NCBI GenBank assembly: GCA_963764825.1
Contig: CAVXUA010000003.1
Location: 536,046-600,045 of the forward strand
Reading direction: 5' to 3'
Origin: JAZGGS01 sp963764825
Lineage (GTDB): Bacteria; Bacteroidota; Ignavibacteria; Ignavibacteriales; Ignavibacteriaceae
DNA: 64,000 bases
How positions within the stretch are numbered: position 1 is the first letter of the stretch; each line of letters opens with the position of its first letter. This document shows positions 36,753 through 47,480 of the stretch, piece after piece. Under the pieces are notes generated by a model. That model saw only the letters and a list, made by a program, of their open reading frames with translations, had not been told where the DNA came from and did not search any database. A program made the position numbers and the translations under genes.

Positions 36753-36787
36753 GGCCCTTGCTGTGCGACCTTTCGCCAGCAGGGGCC
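36753..36787 (+). terminator. Candidate hairpin terminator
   Basis: GGCCCTTGCTG / CAGCAGGGGCC with a 13-base loop, followed by TTGTTGTT. The 36738-37054 spacer otherwise holds only a GC-rich segment with CCTGTTCATCCTGTCGAAAA and no gene. Confidence 0.5.
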
Positions 36788-37054
36788 TTGTTGTTCACAG
36801 CGGAAATTTTTACTTGACAGGATGGACGGGATGAGGAGAAAGATGTTGGTCATTTACCAACACGGCGACCGGTAGAAGTTGTCCCAGGTTAGATCCATAG
36901 AAAGGAGCCAATGGTCCACGGCTACCGGGATGTCAAGTGCCGATTCCAATCCTGTTCATCCTGTCGAAAAAACACCTGGGAGAGAGGCCTTTGGTTGTTT
37001 CACACAAATCCTGTCGCGATCAGGTCGGTGGCCCGATAAAGGTTGAGGTTCGGT

Positions 37055-38481
37055 ATGTCGAAGCGAAAAAGCTCGCGAAAGAAACCAAATGACGAACTTC
37101 CGCCGTCTGGTGACGATGCAAAGAAATCCGAGCTGCAGGGTCGGCGGCCCTTGTGGCTGCGGATCACGGCCGTTTTTGTCCTGGCCGGGTTGATCGTGAC
37201 GCTGATTGTCGTCCAGATCCAACGGCGGAGGCCCAAAACGTCGATTGCCAAAGCGGCGGACAACGCGACACCAGAAATTGCCGTGTTGTTGCGCGAGATC
37301 GACGATGTTACCTGCACGTTGGTCGGAGCAGTTTCCCGAGAGCCCGGAAGCTTGGGACGTTATGGCTCAGCTTCACCATCGGATGCGTCTGTCAGACGAC
37401 GCCGTGATGTATTGGAAGCGGTCCCTGGAGTTGTCGCCCAACTTCTTCCCAGCCTGCCGGGCGATCGGATTGGCCCATTTGGAAGACGGTAAACACGCCC
37501 AATCGGTCGAGTACTTCCGCAGGGCCAGGGAACTGATGCCGACGTCGCCAACGATCTCCGTCGAGCTGTCACAAGCGCTGATCGCGGAGGGGAACGCGGA
37601 CGAGGCCGCCAAAATCCTCCGCGAAGATATTGTGTTGCACCCTCGATCGATGGCCAGCCTGGCGATGCTCGGTCACGTCTGCATACAACTGCGCGAATAT
37701 GCCGAGGCCAAAGATTGCTTCCTTCTCGCGATCGAACTGGGACCAGATTATACAAATGCCTATGACGGCCTTGTCAAAGCGTGCGTCAATCTTGGCGAGG
37801 AAGAGCTGGCCAAGAAATACGCCGAAATGCTAAAGATCAAGAAGGCCGAAGACGCGGAGGATCACCGCAAAGCGATCAAGGAATACGACGATTTCGAAGA
37901 TGTCCAATTGATCGTGGGCGAGATCTACACGGCCGCGGCCCATGTCTACCTCTATCATGGTGACCCACAAACCGCGGAACGGTATCTGTTGAAAGCCATG
38001 GAATTGGCGCCGAAAACCACCGCACCGTGCGAGGTGCTCGCCTGGCTGTACCAGCGGCAGGGAAGAGACAAGGAAGCGGTCGAGATACTCGAGAAAATAC
38101 TGAAGATTGCCCCGGAAAGCCTCAGCGCCCAAATGAGTTGCGGTGACCTTTGGGCCCAAATGATATATTACGGAAGGGCAGAAGCGGCCTATCGCAAAGC
38201 TATCGATCTGACACCGAACCAGGCCGGTGGGTATGCGGCACTTGCCAACCTTTTCGTGCAGACCCGTCGCAAACTACCAGAAGCTCGAGAATCTGGCCCA
38301 AAAGGCGGTTGAGTTGGAACCGTCGGCGGAATACTACTTTTTGCTTGGTGCTGCATGCAAGGTAAGTGGCGACTTCCCCGCAGCGCGAGAGGCCTTCGGC
38401 CGAGCGGCTGACCTGGCACCCGATAACAAGGAATATCGGCAGGAACTCCAAATCATCGATCGCAACTTCCCAAAGAACTGA
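37055..38481 (+). CDS. Membrane-anchored TPR-repeat protein, two frame breaks
   Basis: Starts MSKRKSSRKKPNDELPPSGD, then a single membrane helix ITAVFVLAGLIVTLIVVQI (about 41-60). After a frame change near 37320 about nine tetratricopeptide repeats run to the end, e.g. AVMYWKRSLELSPNFFPACR, AKDCFLLAIELGPDYTNAYD, AERYLLKAMELAPKTTAPCE, AEAAYRKAIDLTPNQAGGYA. A second change near 38260 brings back EPSAEYYFLLGAACKVSGD and the stop. About 475 residues when joined. TPR proteins act as scaffolds. The CRTAC1 lipoprotein gene starts 14 bases after the stop, so the two are one operon and may bind each other. Confidence 0.8.
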
Positions 38482-38495
38482 AATGGCAACTCCCG

Positions 38496-40214
38496 ATGCT
38501 CATCGATTCACGCAAAGCGATTTGGGGCGTGATAACACTGGCTGTCGTCGTTGTGTCCTGCAACCGCGGCGACACACCGAAACCAGAAATCGCGGTGCCC
38601 TCCTGTCCGATCCAGCTGCGCGATGTGTCCGACGAGACAGGAATCACATTCGTCCACACCGACGGTGGTTCTGGCCAAAAGTATATCATGGAGACGATTA
38701 CTGCCGGCCTGGCTCTGCTGGATTACGACGGAGACGGATTGACCGACATCTACTTTCTCAACGGTGCACCGTTGAAGGGTACGACCATGGACACTCCTCC
38801 GAAAAACGCCTTGTATCGTAATGAGGGAGGGTGGAGGTTCTCGGACATGACCGACCGCGCGGGCGTCGGCGACGAGGGATACGCTTTGGGAGTTGCCGCA
38901 GCTGACTATGATAATGATGGCGATCTTGACATTTACGTGAACAACTTTGGCCCGAATGTCCTGTACCGAAACGAGGGCGATGGAACGTTTACCGACGTGA
39001 CGCGGCAAGCGGGTGTTGGAGCAGGCGACACGATGGGAGCTGGAACGTCGTTCCTCGATATTGACGGGGACGGCCTGCTCGACCTGTATGTCGCCAATTA
39101 CGTCGATTTCACCTACGAGACGCATGCCACGCGCACACGCACCGGGTTTGAAGAGTACGCCGGTCCTGTGGACTATCATGGCGTACCGGATGCCCTGTTT
39201 CGCAACAACGGGGATGGTACGTTTTCCGATTTCAGCGAGGAATCGGGAATCAGCCGATCGGTCGGTACGGGGATGGGAATCGTATCGGCCGATTATGACA
39301 ACGACCGAGACACCGACGTCTTCGTTTTGAACGACGTGAGCGGAAACTTCCTCTTCGTGAATGACGGATCGGGGCGGTTCGAGGAAAAAGGTCTGTTGTC
39401 CGGCGCAGCGTACAACGTCTACGGTGACGCATTAGGAAGCATGGGTGTGGATTGCGGCGATTACAACAACGATGGACTGCTCGACTTCTTGATGACCTCT
39501 TATCAGGCGGAATGGCCCGTTCTGTACAGGAATCTGGGGAACGGCTGCCTGGAAGATGTCACACTCACAACCGGCGTTGGCGAAGGTTCTCTTCCGTATG
39601 TGAATTGGGGCGTGGGTCTGGTCGACCTTGATAACGATGCCGATCGCGACGTGTTCATCGCCTGCGGACATCTTCAAGTCCAGATTGACCAGTACGATGA
39701 CTCCACGGCATACCGCGTTCGCAACATCGTGATGATGAACACGGGTGATGAGAAATTCGTGAATGTCTCAGACCGATGCGGCAATGGGCTCGCCCCCAAA
39801 CAGAGCAGCCGCGGCACCGCATTTGACGACCTTGACAACGACGGGGATGTCGACGCAGTCGTGCTCAATTCCCGCAGCCACCCGACCGTCCTTCGAAACG
39901 AATCGCCCGCAAACAACCATTGGATCCTGATTCGACTGCGAGGCATTGGGTCAAATCGTGATGGAATTGGATCGCAAGTCGAGGTTGTCACGGGAGACGT
40001 TCGGCAGGTGGCGGAGGTGCACAGTGGCCGAGGCTATCAGAGCCATCACGGGTTGCGACTTCATTTCGGCGTTGGCAGCAGCGACCGGATCGACTCTGTC
40101 GAAGTGCGATGGCTCGGCGGCGGCGTTGACCTACTGACCGATGTCGAAGTCGATCAGCGATTGACGATCATTGAAGGATCGACGGTGAGAAAGCAGGAAG
40201 GGAAATCACCATGA
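38496..40214 (+). CDS. CRTAC1-family FG-GAP / ASPIC-UnbV lipoprotein
   Basis: An intact 572-residue lipoprotein with lipobox Cys22 (VVVVSCNRG). It has at least five FG-GAP/VCBS propeller repeats with calcium loops such as DYDGDGLTDIYFLNG, DYDNDGDLDIYVNNFGPN, DIDGDGLLDLYVANYVD, DYNNDGLLDFLMTSYQAEW and DLDNDADRDVFIACGH. The C-terminal ASPIC/UnbV domain ends GRGYQSHHGLRLHFGVG. Integrin-alpha-like propeller, probably outside the cytoplasm and calcium-dependent. The role in bacteria is not established. It is one of the few unbroken long genes in this half. A diverged second copy follows at 40790 after a repeat cluster. Confidence 0.93.
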   Translation: MLIDSRKAIWGVITLAVVVVSCNRGDTPKPEIAVPSCPIQLRDVSDETGITFVHTDGGSGQKYIMETITAGLALLDYDGDGLTDIYFLNGAPLKGTTMDTPPKNALYRNEGGWRFSDMTDRAGVGDEGYALGVAAADYDNDGDLDIYVNNFGPNVLYRNEGDGTFTDVTRQAGVGAGDTMGAGTSFLDIDGDGLLDLYVANYVDFTYETHATRTRTGFEEYAGPVDYHGVPDALFRNNGDGTFSDFSEESGISRSVGTGMGIVSADYDNDRDTDVFVLNDVSGNFLFVNDGSGRFEEKGLLSGAAYNVYGDALGSMGVDCGDYNNDGLLDFLMTSYQAEWPVLYRNLGNGCLEDVTLTTGVGEGSLPYVNWGVGLVDLDNDADRDVFIACGHLQVQIDQYDDSTAYRVRNIVMMNTGDEKFVNVSDRCGNGLAPKQSSRGTAFDDLDNDGDVDAVVLNSRSHPTVLRNESPANNHWILIRLRGIGSNRDGIGSQVEVVTGDVRQVAEVHSGRGYQSHHGLRLHFGVGSSDRIDSVEVRWLGGGVDLLTDVEVDQRLTIIEGSTVRKQEGKSP

Positions 40215-40249
40215 CCCATCGGATGCCGGCCGAGCCAGCCCTGTTACTG

Positions 40250-40760
40250 CAGTCCCAGAGTGGAGATCGGCAGAAATGTCTCAACTTGATTGCGGTACCC
40301 ACCGATCTCCGCACGTGCGCTGGGCCAGCCGACAGATTCGGTCCGCACCCTGCTCTGGATGCGGCCAGCCTGCTCTGTTTAACCGCATCCGAGTGGAGAT
40401 CGGCAGGAATCTCAGCTGAGCGTACCCGCCATCTCTCGCGCAGGCACTCGCCATTGCTTTTCCCAGTCCACACCCGCTCTGATGCGGCCGAGCGCTGCTC
40501 TGTTTAACCGCAATCCCAGAGCGGAGATCGGCAGCCAGTATCCACTTCGCACATGCATCCACCGATCTCTGCGCGGGATGCGCTTGCGGGGCCAGTGGAC
40601 ATTTTCCAGCGTCGTTTGGTTGCGGCCGAGCGTAGCCGAGCGCTGCTCGATGTTTAACCGCAATCCCAGAGCGGAGATCGGCAGCCGAGTATCCACTTCG
40701 CATATGCATCCACCGATCTCTGCGCGGGATGCGCTTGCGGGGCCGGTGGATATATTTCCC
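40250..40760. repeat. Cluster of R2 repeats between two CRTAC1 genes
   Basis: Two near-identical copies with a 150-base period begin at 40502 and 40652: GTTTAACCGCAATCCCAGAG, then CGGAGATCGGCAGCC...GTATCCACTTCGCA, then CACCGATCTCTGCGCGGGAT and GCGCTTGCGGGGCC. Two weaker copies lie at about 40252 and 40379. Frames across them exist but are repeat translations, not proteins. Confidence 0.85.
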
Positions 40761-40789
40761 GGTCAGCACCGGGAAGCTCACGCATCCCG

Positions 40790-42499
40790 CTCGCCTTTCT
40801 TCGCCGGACCAGGTGTCTCAGGACGATTCTTTCGATCCTTCTTGCGGCCTTGCTTCTCACGCAAATCTCTTGCCGACGCAACGAACCCGAACCGGCCCCG
40901 GTCGTCCAAAGGTCCCATCCAGTTAGCCGACGTCACGAAAAAAACAGGGATCCAGTTTGTCCACACGGACGGCAGTAGTGGGCGACGTTTCATCATTGAA
41001 CCGATGAGTGCCGGTCTGGCGTTGTTTGATTACGACAACGATGGCTGGATCGACATCTATTTCCTCAACGGCGCACCGCTACCCGGAACCAAGGTCACGA
41101 CGCCCCCCAAAACAGCCTCTATCGCAACAACGGAGACTGGACGTTTACCGACGTCACGAATGAAGCGGGCGTGGGTGACACCGGCTTTGGCTTGGGAGTG
41201 GCCGCGGCCGACTATGACAATGACGGCGACACTGATCTCTACCTGAACAACTGCGGTCCGAACGCCCTTTATCGCAACAACGGTGATGGGACATTCACCG
41301 ATGTCACGATGGAGGCGGGCGTGGCGAATGGAGACCTGGTCGGCGCGGGAGCCGCGTTCTTCGATATGGATGCCGATGGCGATGCGGATCTCTATGTCGC
41401 CAATTACCTCGAGTTCGATGAGTCAGAACATGTAGAACGGATCGTCAGCGGATATCCTTCCTACCCTTCGCCGCGAGACTTTCAGGCGGTACCCGACTCG
41501 CTGTTCCGGAATAATGGAGACGGCACTTTCACCGATGTGAGTGAGTCGTCTGGCGTCTCGAGTTGTCGCCGGAACCGGCATGGGAATGGTGTGTGCCGAT
41601 TGCGACGACGACGGAGACACCGATGTGTTCGTGTTGAACGACGTGGCGGAGAATTTCTTCTTTCGCAATGACGGGAGCGGCAATTTCGACGAGGTGGCAA
41701 CGCTCGTCGGGACTCGCCTACAACGGCTTCGGACAGGAAAACGCCAGCATGGGTGTCGATTGTGGAGACATCAACAACGACGGCTGGACCGATTTCTTCA
41801 TGACCTCCTATCAGTCCGAGTTCCCCGTCTATTACCGCAATCTTGGAAGTGGACGGTTCGAAGATGCCACCCAGGAAACGCACTCGGGAATTGCCGTGTT
41901 TCCTTACGTCAACTGGGGGAACGGCCTGATCGATTTCGACAACGATGGTGACCGCGACATCTTACATCGCAAACGGCCATACCGCCGACAATGTGGATCT
42001 TTACGATTCGAGCACCTCGTACCGTGCAAGAGACGTTGTGCTACTGAATTCGGGTGACGGCCATTTCGTCAACGTATCGGACCGCTGCGGCAGCGGCCTG
42101 CTCGCCGTCCACTCCAGCCGCGGGACGGCCTTCGACGACCTGGACAATGATGGTCGGATTGACGCTGTCGTCCTGAACTCGCGAGCCCCGCCCCTCGTGC
42201 TTCGCAATGAGAGCAGCAATTCGAACCACTGGATCCAACTCCGGCTCTTCGGGTCCCAAAACAATCGGGATGCCGTGGGGACCAAAGTGCGAATCACCAC
42301 AGGAAACCAGACGCAGATCGCCGAAGTGCACAGCGGGCGCGGATACCAGAGCCACTATGGAATGCGGCTGCACTTCGGACTCGATGGCCATCCCCAAGTG
42401 GATCGCATCGAAATCCAATGGCTCGGAGGTGGGATCGACCTATTTGAAGACGTCCCCGCCGATCAACTGCTGCGGATCGTCGAAGGCACCGGCCGTTGA
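40790..42499 (+). CDS. Second CRTAC1-family FG-GAP lipoprotein, frame broken
   Basis: Paralogue of the preceding CRTAC1 gene, with breaks near 40905, 41107, 41562, 41705 and 41962. The first frame gives a lipoprotein-like signal (ILSILLAALLLTQISCRR) with no ATG or GTG I can fix, so the start is approximate. The rest matches its neighbour block by block: ADVTKKTGIQFVHTDGSSGR, DYDNDGWIDIYFLNGAPLPG, GVAAADYDNDGDTDLYLNN, DINNDGWTDFFMTSYQSEFP, and the ASPIC/UnbV end GRGYQSHYGMRLHFGLDG. Breaks fall at base runs such as CCCCCCAAAA, pointing to indels. Tandem duplication of the neighbour is clear. Confidence 0.8.
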
Positions 42500-42614
42500 G
42501 GAACGAGGGGCCCCTCGGCTACAATTCCACTCAACGGCTTGGTATCATGCAGAGTTGACGGCAGCACGGCCAAACGTGAATCCCTCCATCCCCTTTCTTC
42601 AGGCGAATGCAGAC

Positions 42615-44069
42615 ATGCCCACACCATCCCGCTCCATGTCACGACGTAAGTTCTTCAGAAAATCAACGGCCGCGGCGGCGGTCGTGGCGATGCCTACGTT
42701 CATCTCCGCAAACGTCCTTCGCTCGGCCGAGCGAGCCGGAGCCAATGATCGGATTGGGATCGGGTTTATCGGGGCCGGTCGGCGAGCGAATCAACTGACG
42801 GGACTTCCGTCCGATTCCCAGATCGTTGCGATTGCCGACTGCGATCTACGCAGTGCCAACGCAATGGCCAAGAAGTTCGATTGCCGGGCCTATCAGTACT
42901 ACAAGGAGATGCTCGAGTCAAAGGATGTCAAAGCGGTGGTCGTGGCCACTCCAGATCACTGGCATACGCTGCGCGAGTATTGACGCGTGCAAAGCGGGCA
43001 AGGATGTCTATGTCGAGAAGCCGATGACGCTGACGATCCGTGAAGGCCGGCAGCTGGTCAACGCCGTCCGACCCAACGGCGGCACTCCGCGCGTCCTGCA
43101 GGTCGGCAGCCAGCAACGATCGATGGCTGCCAACCGATTTGGCTGTGAATTGGTGCGCACGGGAGCGATCGGCAAGGTTCATACGATGTTGGCGGCAAAT
43201 TTCGAAAGCCCGTGGGAATGCGGTCTTCCCGGTCAACCGGTCCCCGAATGGCCTGGACTGGAACGTCTGGTGTGGCCAGACCGCCGTGGTGCCGTACAAC
43301 ATCGATATCGAAACACCTCGCGCCAAACCAGGTTGGATTTCGTTCCGGCCCTGGTCCGGTGGCGAAATGACCGGTTGGGGCGCTCATGGTTTCGACCAGA
43401 TCCAATGGGCACTCGGAGCGTGCTTGACCGGCCCGGTCGAGATATGGCCGGAAGGCGAACCGTTCCATCCGCCCCGGTACACCGAGCCCGACACTATTCC
43501 GAAAGGAAACAAACTCTGCTCGAACCCGCTTGTCCAAATGCGGTACCAGATCGACGGCAATGATGTCCTGCTGAAACTGACCGGCGGACCTCGCGGCGGC
43601 GGCAAGTTCATCGGAGAAAACGGAACCATCACCATCGACCGTGGCCGAGTTTCCAGCGAACCGAAAGAGATTGTCATCGACGCGCATGAAGGCCAAGGAC
43701 TTCAAACCTGGCGGTGACACGCGCGAGCATCTGGCCAACTGGGTCGACTGCATCAAGTCGCGCCAGCGCCCCGTCGCCGATGTTGAAATCGGACATCGAT
43801 CGACCACCGTGTGCCACCTTGGAAATATCGCTCGCTGGGCAAACAGAAAACTCAAGTGGGATCCCGTCAAGGAACGGTTCATCGGCGATCAAGAAGCCAA
43901 CGCGTTCCTGGCCAGAACCCAACGCAGCCCCTACCAGATCTCCGATCCAGGTAAGAATATTTCTGATGTCGGATCTTTCTGTCCTTTATCTTTTTGTCAT
44001 TTAGAAAACCAACCTTGGCCGAAGTATCCATCAGAGACTCGTGACAAAAACATGAGGGACGAATTCTGA
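42615..44069 (+). CDS. Tat-exported Gfo/Idh/MocA-family oxidoreductase, frame broken
   Basis: NAD(P)-dependent sugar-type dehydrogenase. The start region has the twin-arginine signal MSRRKFFRKSTAAAAVVAMP. The Rossmann motif IGIGFIGAGRRANQL is followed by DCDLRSANAMAKKF and VVVATPDHWH. After a break near 42980 comes DVYVEKPMTLTIREG with the catalytic EKP Lys. A further break near 43255 precedes WISFRPWSGGEMTGWGAHGF, and another lies near 43685. The C-terminal domain ends around ARTQRSPYQISDP (43940). The stop at 44069 may be out of frame. Planctomycetes carry many such exported members, usually beside sugar-degradation genes as here. Confidence 0.82.
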
Positions 44070-44089
44070 TGTCGGATCTTTCTGTCCTT
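43961..44089 (+). repeat. 26-base direct repeat flanking the end of the oxidoreductase gene
   Basis: TTCTGATGTCGGATCTTTCT-GTCCTT occurs identically at 43961-43986 and 44064-44089. GACAAAAACATGAGGGACGA lies between. A related GACAAAAAAATGAAGGACAG / CAGAAAAATCAGATTCGGC stretch lies at about 60321-60356. These FTCTGTCC/GGACAGAA-type words (first base variable) recur in planctomycete spacers. Confidence 0.75.
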
Positions 44090-44284
44090 AATCATTTTTT
44101 GTCCTCGACCAGATCCGGGCGACTCCCGGTTGCGCATTGCGTCATCGAGGAAAGTCCCCGATCACGCAGGCTATTTGGAATATCAGAGCACGAGAAATCT
44201 TTTGTCGGGAGTGATAACGTGAATTTCAAGACACGGCAAGTCGCCCAGGCGCGTTGTTCGACCAACTCGCAATCGGCCCACACG

Positions 44285-45504
44285 ATGACCCGGCGACAGA
44301 TGCTGACCGCGGCAATTGCGGCAACGGCTACCGCTCCTGCAGTACGACTCTTCGCACAGGAGAAGCGCGTGAAGATTGACCGCATCGAGGTGTTCCCGTG
44401 TCGGTATCCGATGACAGGGTTTTTCAAGTTCCTCGCCGACCCACGTCGAGTCGGGCGCGCCGCGGTGATCGTGAAGAGTCACGGCGGACGACGGGACCGT
44501 CGGGTGGGGTCAGAGCGTGCCGGTCGAAAAGTGGAGCTACGAGACGCTCGAAGCGGCGACCGTGGCGCTGCGCGAATACTATGCTCCCGAGCTGATCGGC
44601 CACGATCCGACCGACATTGCCGGCGCTCACAAGATCATGGATCGGCGCGATCACGCCGGCTTTCAGCACCGGCATGCCGATCACGCGCGCCGGAATCGAC
44701 ATCGCGCTGCACGATCTGACGGGCAAGCTACGGGACAAATCGCTTTGCCAGACTGTGGAATTTGCCACGCGGCGGCCCGATCACGCTCAGCTGGACCGTC
44801 AACGCTGCGCACGCTGGACGAAGTCGAACGATCATGGCCGACGGCCGGCAGCTGGATACCGGCATTTCAACATCAAGGTGGCACCCGACCCCAAGTTCGA
44901 TCTCGAACTGGCTCGGCATCGTGCGAAAAGCGGCACCGGACGGCTTTCTGTGGGCGGATGCCAATGGCGGCTATGATCCGCGCAACGGCGCTCCAAGTCG
45001 CTCCGAAACTGGCCGACGTCGGGAGTCGACGTGCTCGAAGCGCCAATCCAGCCGAATCAGATATCCGGTTATCAGGCCTTCGACCGACAAGCGCGCTTTG
45101 CCCATCCTGATGGACGAAGGGATCGTTTCGCCGGTCGAACTCGCCGAGTTCATCCGACTGAAAATGCTCGACGGAATCTCCATGAAGCCGGCGCGATGCG
45201 GCGGGCTGATGTCCAACAAACGCCAGATCGAAATGATTCAGCAAGCACGGCCTGATGTGGCTCGGCAGCGGACTCTCCGACCCGGACATCTCGTTGGCCG
45301 CGTCGCTCGGCCTCTACGGTGCGTTCGGATTAACGAAACCGGCAGCACTCAACGGACCCCAATTCCTCACCGCCGATGTCCTCGAAACACCCGCTGAAAG
45401 TCGTCAACGGATCGATGGAAGTTCCTACTGGCCCAGGGCTGGGAATCGAGGTCGATGAAGACAAAGTCCATGAACTCGTGAAAAAGTCGAACGTTGAAGG
45501 TTGA
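44285..45504 (+). CDS. Enolase-superfamily (mandelate racemase-like) protein, frame broken
   Basis: Starts MTRRQMLTAAIAATATAPAV, a twin-arginine signal. KIDRIEVFPCRYPMTGFFKF opens the capping domain. In successive frames come DDGTVGWGQSVPVEKWSYE, TPAFSTGMPITRAGIDIALH, YRHFNIKVAPDPKFDLELA (catalytic K-x-K region), DGFLWADANGGYDP (metal Asp) and ALPILMDEGIVSPVELAEFI (metal Glu/Asp). The end is EVDEDKVHELVKKSNVEG. At least seven frame changes are needed. It is a dehydratase/epimerase-type fold acting on sugar acids. The DUF6807 gene begins 5 bases after the stop. Confidence 0.75.
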
Positions 45505-45509
45505 TTAAC

Positions 45510-46799
45510 ATGCCACACGCTACGAGACTCCGCGCGTTTTCTTTCTCTCCATGGATCCTTCTGCTGCCACTCGCGAACCTCCTGGGCGGATTGTCAGCGA
45601 GTGCCGATCCGTGCGTGATCGAGGTTCCCGCAAGTACACTGACACAACATATCGCCGTCGAGCTGCCCCGAGATGCAACATGGGACCTGGATGCGGCCTG
45701 GCAATTGGTCAACGTGAACCGACCGGGGGAAAAACTTCCAGCACAAGTCACTTGTTCGCTCAACGAAAACGGCACACTCGCAGCGTCCGGCCAACGAGTG
45801 CTCGCCTCAATCGCACCCACATCCGAAGGCCAGGTTCGTACGTTTCGACTGGAAAAACTGAATCCGGCAACCGCGACCACGGCGTTTCGATTCGAGCAGC
45901 AAAAGGGGCGATCGCTTGAACTGCTGGAAGACAGCAAACATGTGCTCACCTACAATTTCGGGACGATCACTGACCCAAAGGTCCCTGAAAACGATGCGCG
46001 ACGATCTCGCGGCTGTTACATTCATCCGGTTTGGGGAATGAGTGGCGAGATTCTAACCGCTGATTTTCCAAGAGACCACTACCATCATCATGGGATCTTC
46101 TGGTCCTGGCCGTTTATAAAAATCGACGATGAAACCTATGATCTCTGGGAATACAAGAATATCCAACAACGGTTCGTCAAATGGCTCCACCAAGAAACGG
46201 GACCGGTGGCAGCCGTCGTGGGAGTGGAAAACGGCTGGTTTGTTGGCGAGCAGCAAGTGGTGACCGAACGAATCTGGATCACCGTCTATCGATCCGAAAA
46301 AGACGATCGATCGATCGATTTGACGTTGGCGTTCGAGGCGGGTGACAAACCAGTGACGCTCCAAGGTCGACAGACGAAGAGCTACGGTGGACTGACGGTG
46401 CGCTACGATGTGGCGCCACGCACCGATGCCCTCGTCCGTGTTCCCGGGCGGACGCTCGGGAACATCGACAAAGGCCCCTCACCCGGAGAAGACCTTTTGA
46501 ATACCCCCTTGCCCTGGGCCGACCTGGCTTCACAATTCCCGCACGCCAACCAACGCAGCGGCGGTTCGCTGTTCATTCATCCCGACCATCCTGATTACCC
46601 TCCCACCTGGCTCACACGCACGTACGGAGCACTCTGCGTCGGTTGGCCAGGCATCAAGCCCCATACGATCGATCCCCAAAAATCCGCAACGCTTGGCTAT
46701 CGATTCTGGGTGCATCGATCGGAAATCACTCCGGAAGCCATCGATCGCGCGTACCGATCGTATCGCGACGGCGTGAAGGCGGCCGTCCGTAGCCAGTGA
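45510..46799 (+). CDS. DUF6807 (PmoA-annotated) exported protein
   Basis: An intact 429-residue exported protein with signal peptide LLLPLANLLGGLSASA (about 18-33). The family core CYIHPVWGMSGEILTADFPR with DHYHHHGIFWSWPF (about 165-200) is rich in His. LWEYKNIQQRF, TERIWITVYRS and GALCVGWPG near the end complete the match. DUF6807 proteins are often labelled methane oxygenase PmoA by error; they are not monooxygenase subunits. They occur in planctomycete polysaccharide clusters beside Gfo/Idh proteins. A carbohydrate-binding or enzymatic role is likely but unproven. The TTG at 45501 is in frame; the ATG at 45510 is chosen. Confidence 0.85.
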   Translation: MPHATRLRAFSFSPWILLLPLANLLGGLSASADPCVIEVPASTLTQHIAVELPRDATWDLDAAWQLVNVNRPGEKLPAQVTCSLNENGTLAASGQRVLASIAPTSEGQVRTFRLEKLNPATATTAFRFEQQKGRSLELLEDSKHVLTYNFGTITDPKVPENDARRSRGCYIHPVWGMSGEILTADFPRDHYHHHGIFWSWPFIKIDDETYDLWEYKNIQQRFVKWLHQETGPVAAVVGVENGWFVGEQQVVTERIWITVYRSEKDDRSIDLTLAFEAGDKPVTLQGRQTKSYGGLTVRYDVAPRTDALVRVPGRTLGNIDKGPSPGEDLLNTPLPWADLASQFPHANQRSGGSLFIHPDHPDYPPTWLTRTYGALCVGWPGIKPHTIDPQKSATLGYRFWVHRSEITPEAIDRAYRSYRDGVKAAVRSQ

Positions 46800-46884
46800 T
46801 CAGCGTGAATGCGGACGAGGTAGCGAGGCCTCGCTGTTCTACTGTCGGTTCACTTCTTGCACTCATGCGCACTTCGAAAACCTG

Positions 46885-46923
46885 TTCTACTGTCGGGTGA
46901 TTTGTTGTTCTCTTGCGCATTTT
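46885..46923. repeat. 39-base repeat, inverted copy at 57337
   Basis: Starts TTCTACTGTCGGGTGATTTG and ends TTGTTCTCTTGCGCATTTT. It is identical, as reverse complement, to 57337-57375. A partial copy (TTCTACTGTCGG) lies just upstream at 46837. Confidence 0.9.
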
Positions 46924-46940
46924 TCGAAGACCTGTTTCCT

Positions 46941-47306
46941 GTTTAACCGCAATCCCAGAGCACGGATTGGGATATGACTCGCCATTCGCCGGCGTCCACC
47001 AATCCGACGCCGGATGCGCTTGCGGGGCCAGTGGACATGCTCCGTATCGTTTGGTTGCGGCCGAGCGCAGCGAGGCTGCTATTAACCGCAATCCCAGAGC
47101 ACGGAGCAAAATTCGCCCACGGGGGAAGAGTCGCCCACCGTGGCCCGCGGGCCCGCCCGGCCAGACGATTCATTGCTCGCGACGGCCTGAAGGCGGCCAA
47201 GCGAAGTACGGCTCACCGCAAGCGCATCCCGGCGTCCGACCGGTGGATTGGTGCTCGAAATAGAAGTCGTGTCGCCGGTCTCCGCTCTGGAATTGCGGTT
47301 AAACAG
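46941..47306. repeat. Three R2 repeats in a gene-free spacer
   Basis: GTTTAACCGCAATCCCAGAG at 46941, ATTAACCGCAATCCCAGAGC at 47081, and a reverse copy (CTCTGGAATTGCGGTTAAAC) at 47285-47304. GCGCTTGCGGGGCCAGTGGA follows the first. The whole 46800-47480 spacer is repeat material. The last 70 bases carry the leader of the VPS10-like gene with its GGAGACGG ribosome site. Confidence 0.8.
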
Positions 47307-47480
47307 TCGAACGAAACCGCGCTACCGACAGGTGCGTGCGACACTTCCGCTGCGCCGAGCCCATTCCTGGCCCACGGCGATATGGTAGACTAGGTAAGCT
47401 AAGGCGACTTTAAAACTCTTTTCGCGCCACCTACGCAATCCGCTTGGCGCATCCAGCCCCCATTTTTGACGGAGACGGAC

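Noticed and set aside
40482..40790. Long open frames on both strands (DLRSGIAVK / SALGLRLN-type peptides)
   Set aside because: They are translations of the R2 repeats, and the same peptides appear at every R2 copy.
45510..46799. Methane monooxygenase subunit PmoA
   Set aside because: The label is attached to DUF6807 by mis-annotation. The protein is soluble and exported, with no membrane helices or PmoA sequence.
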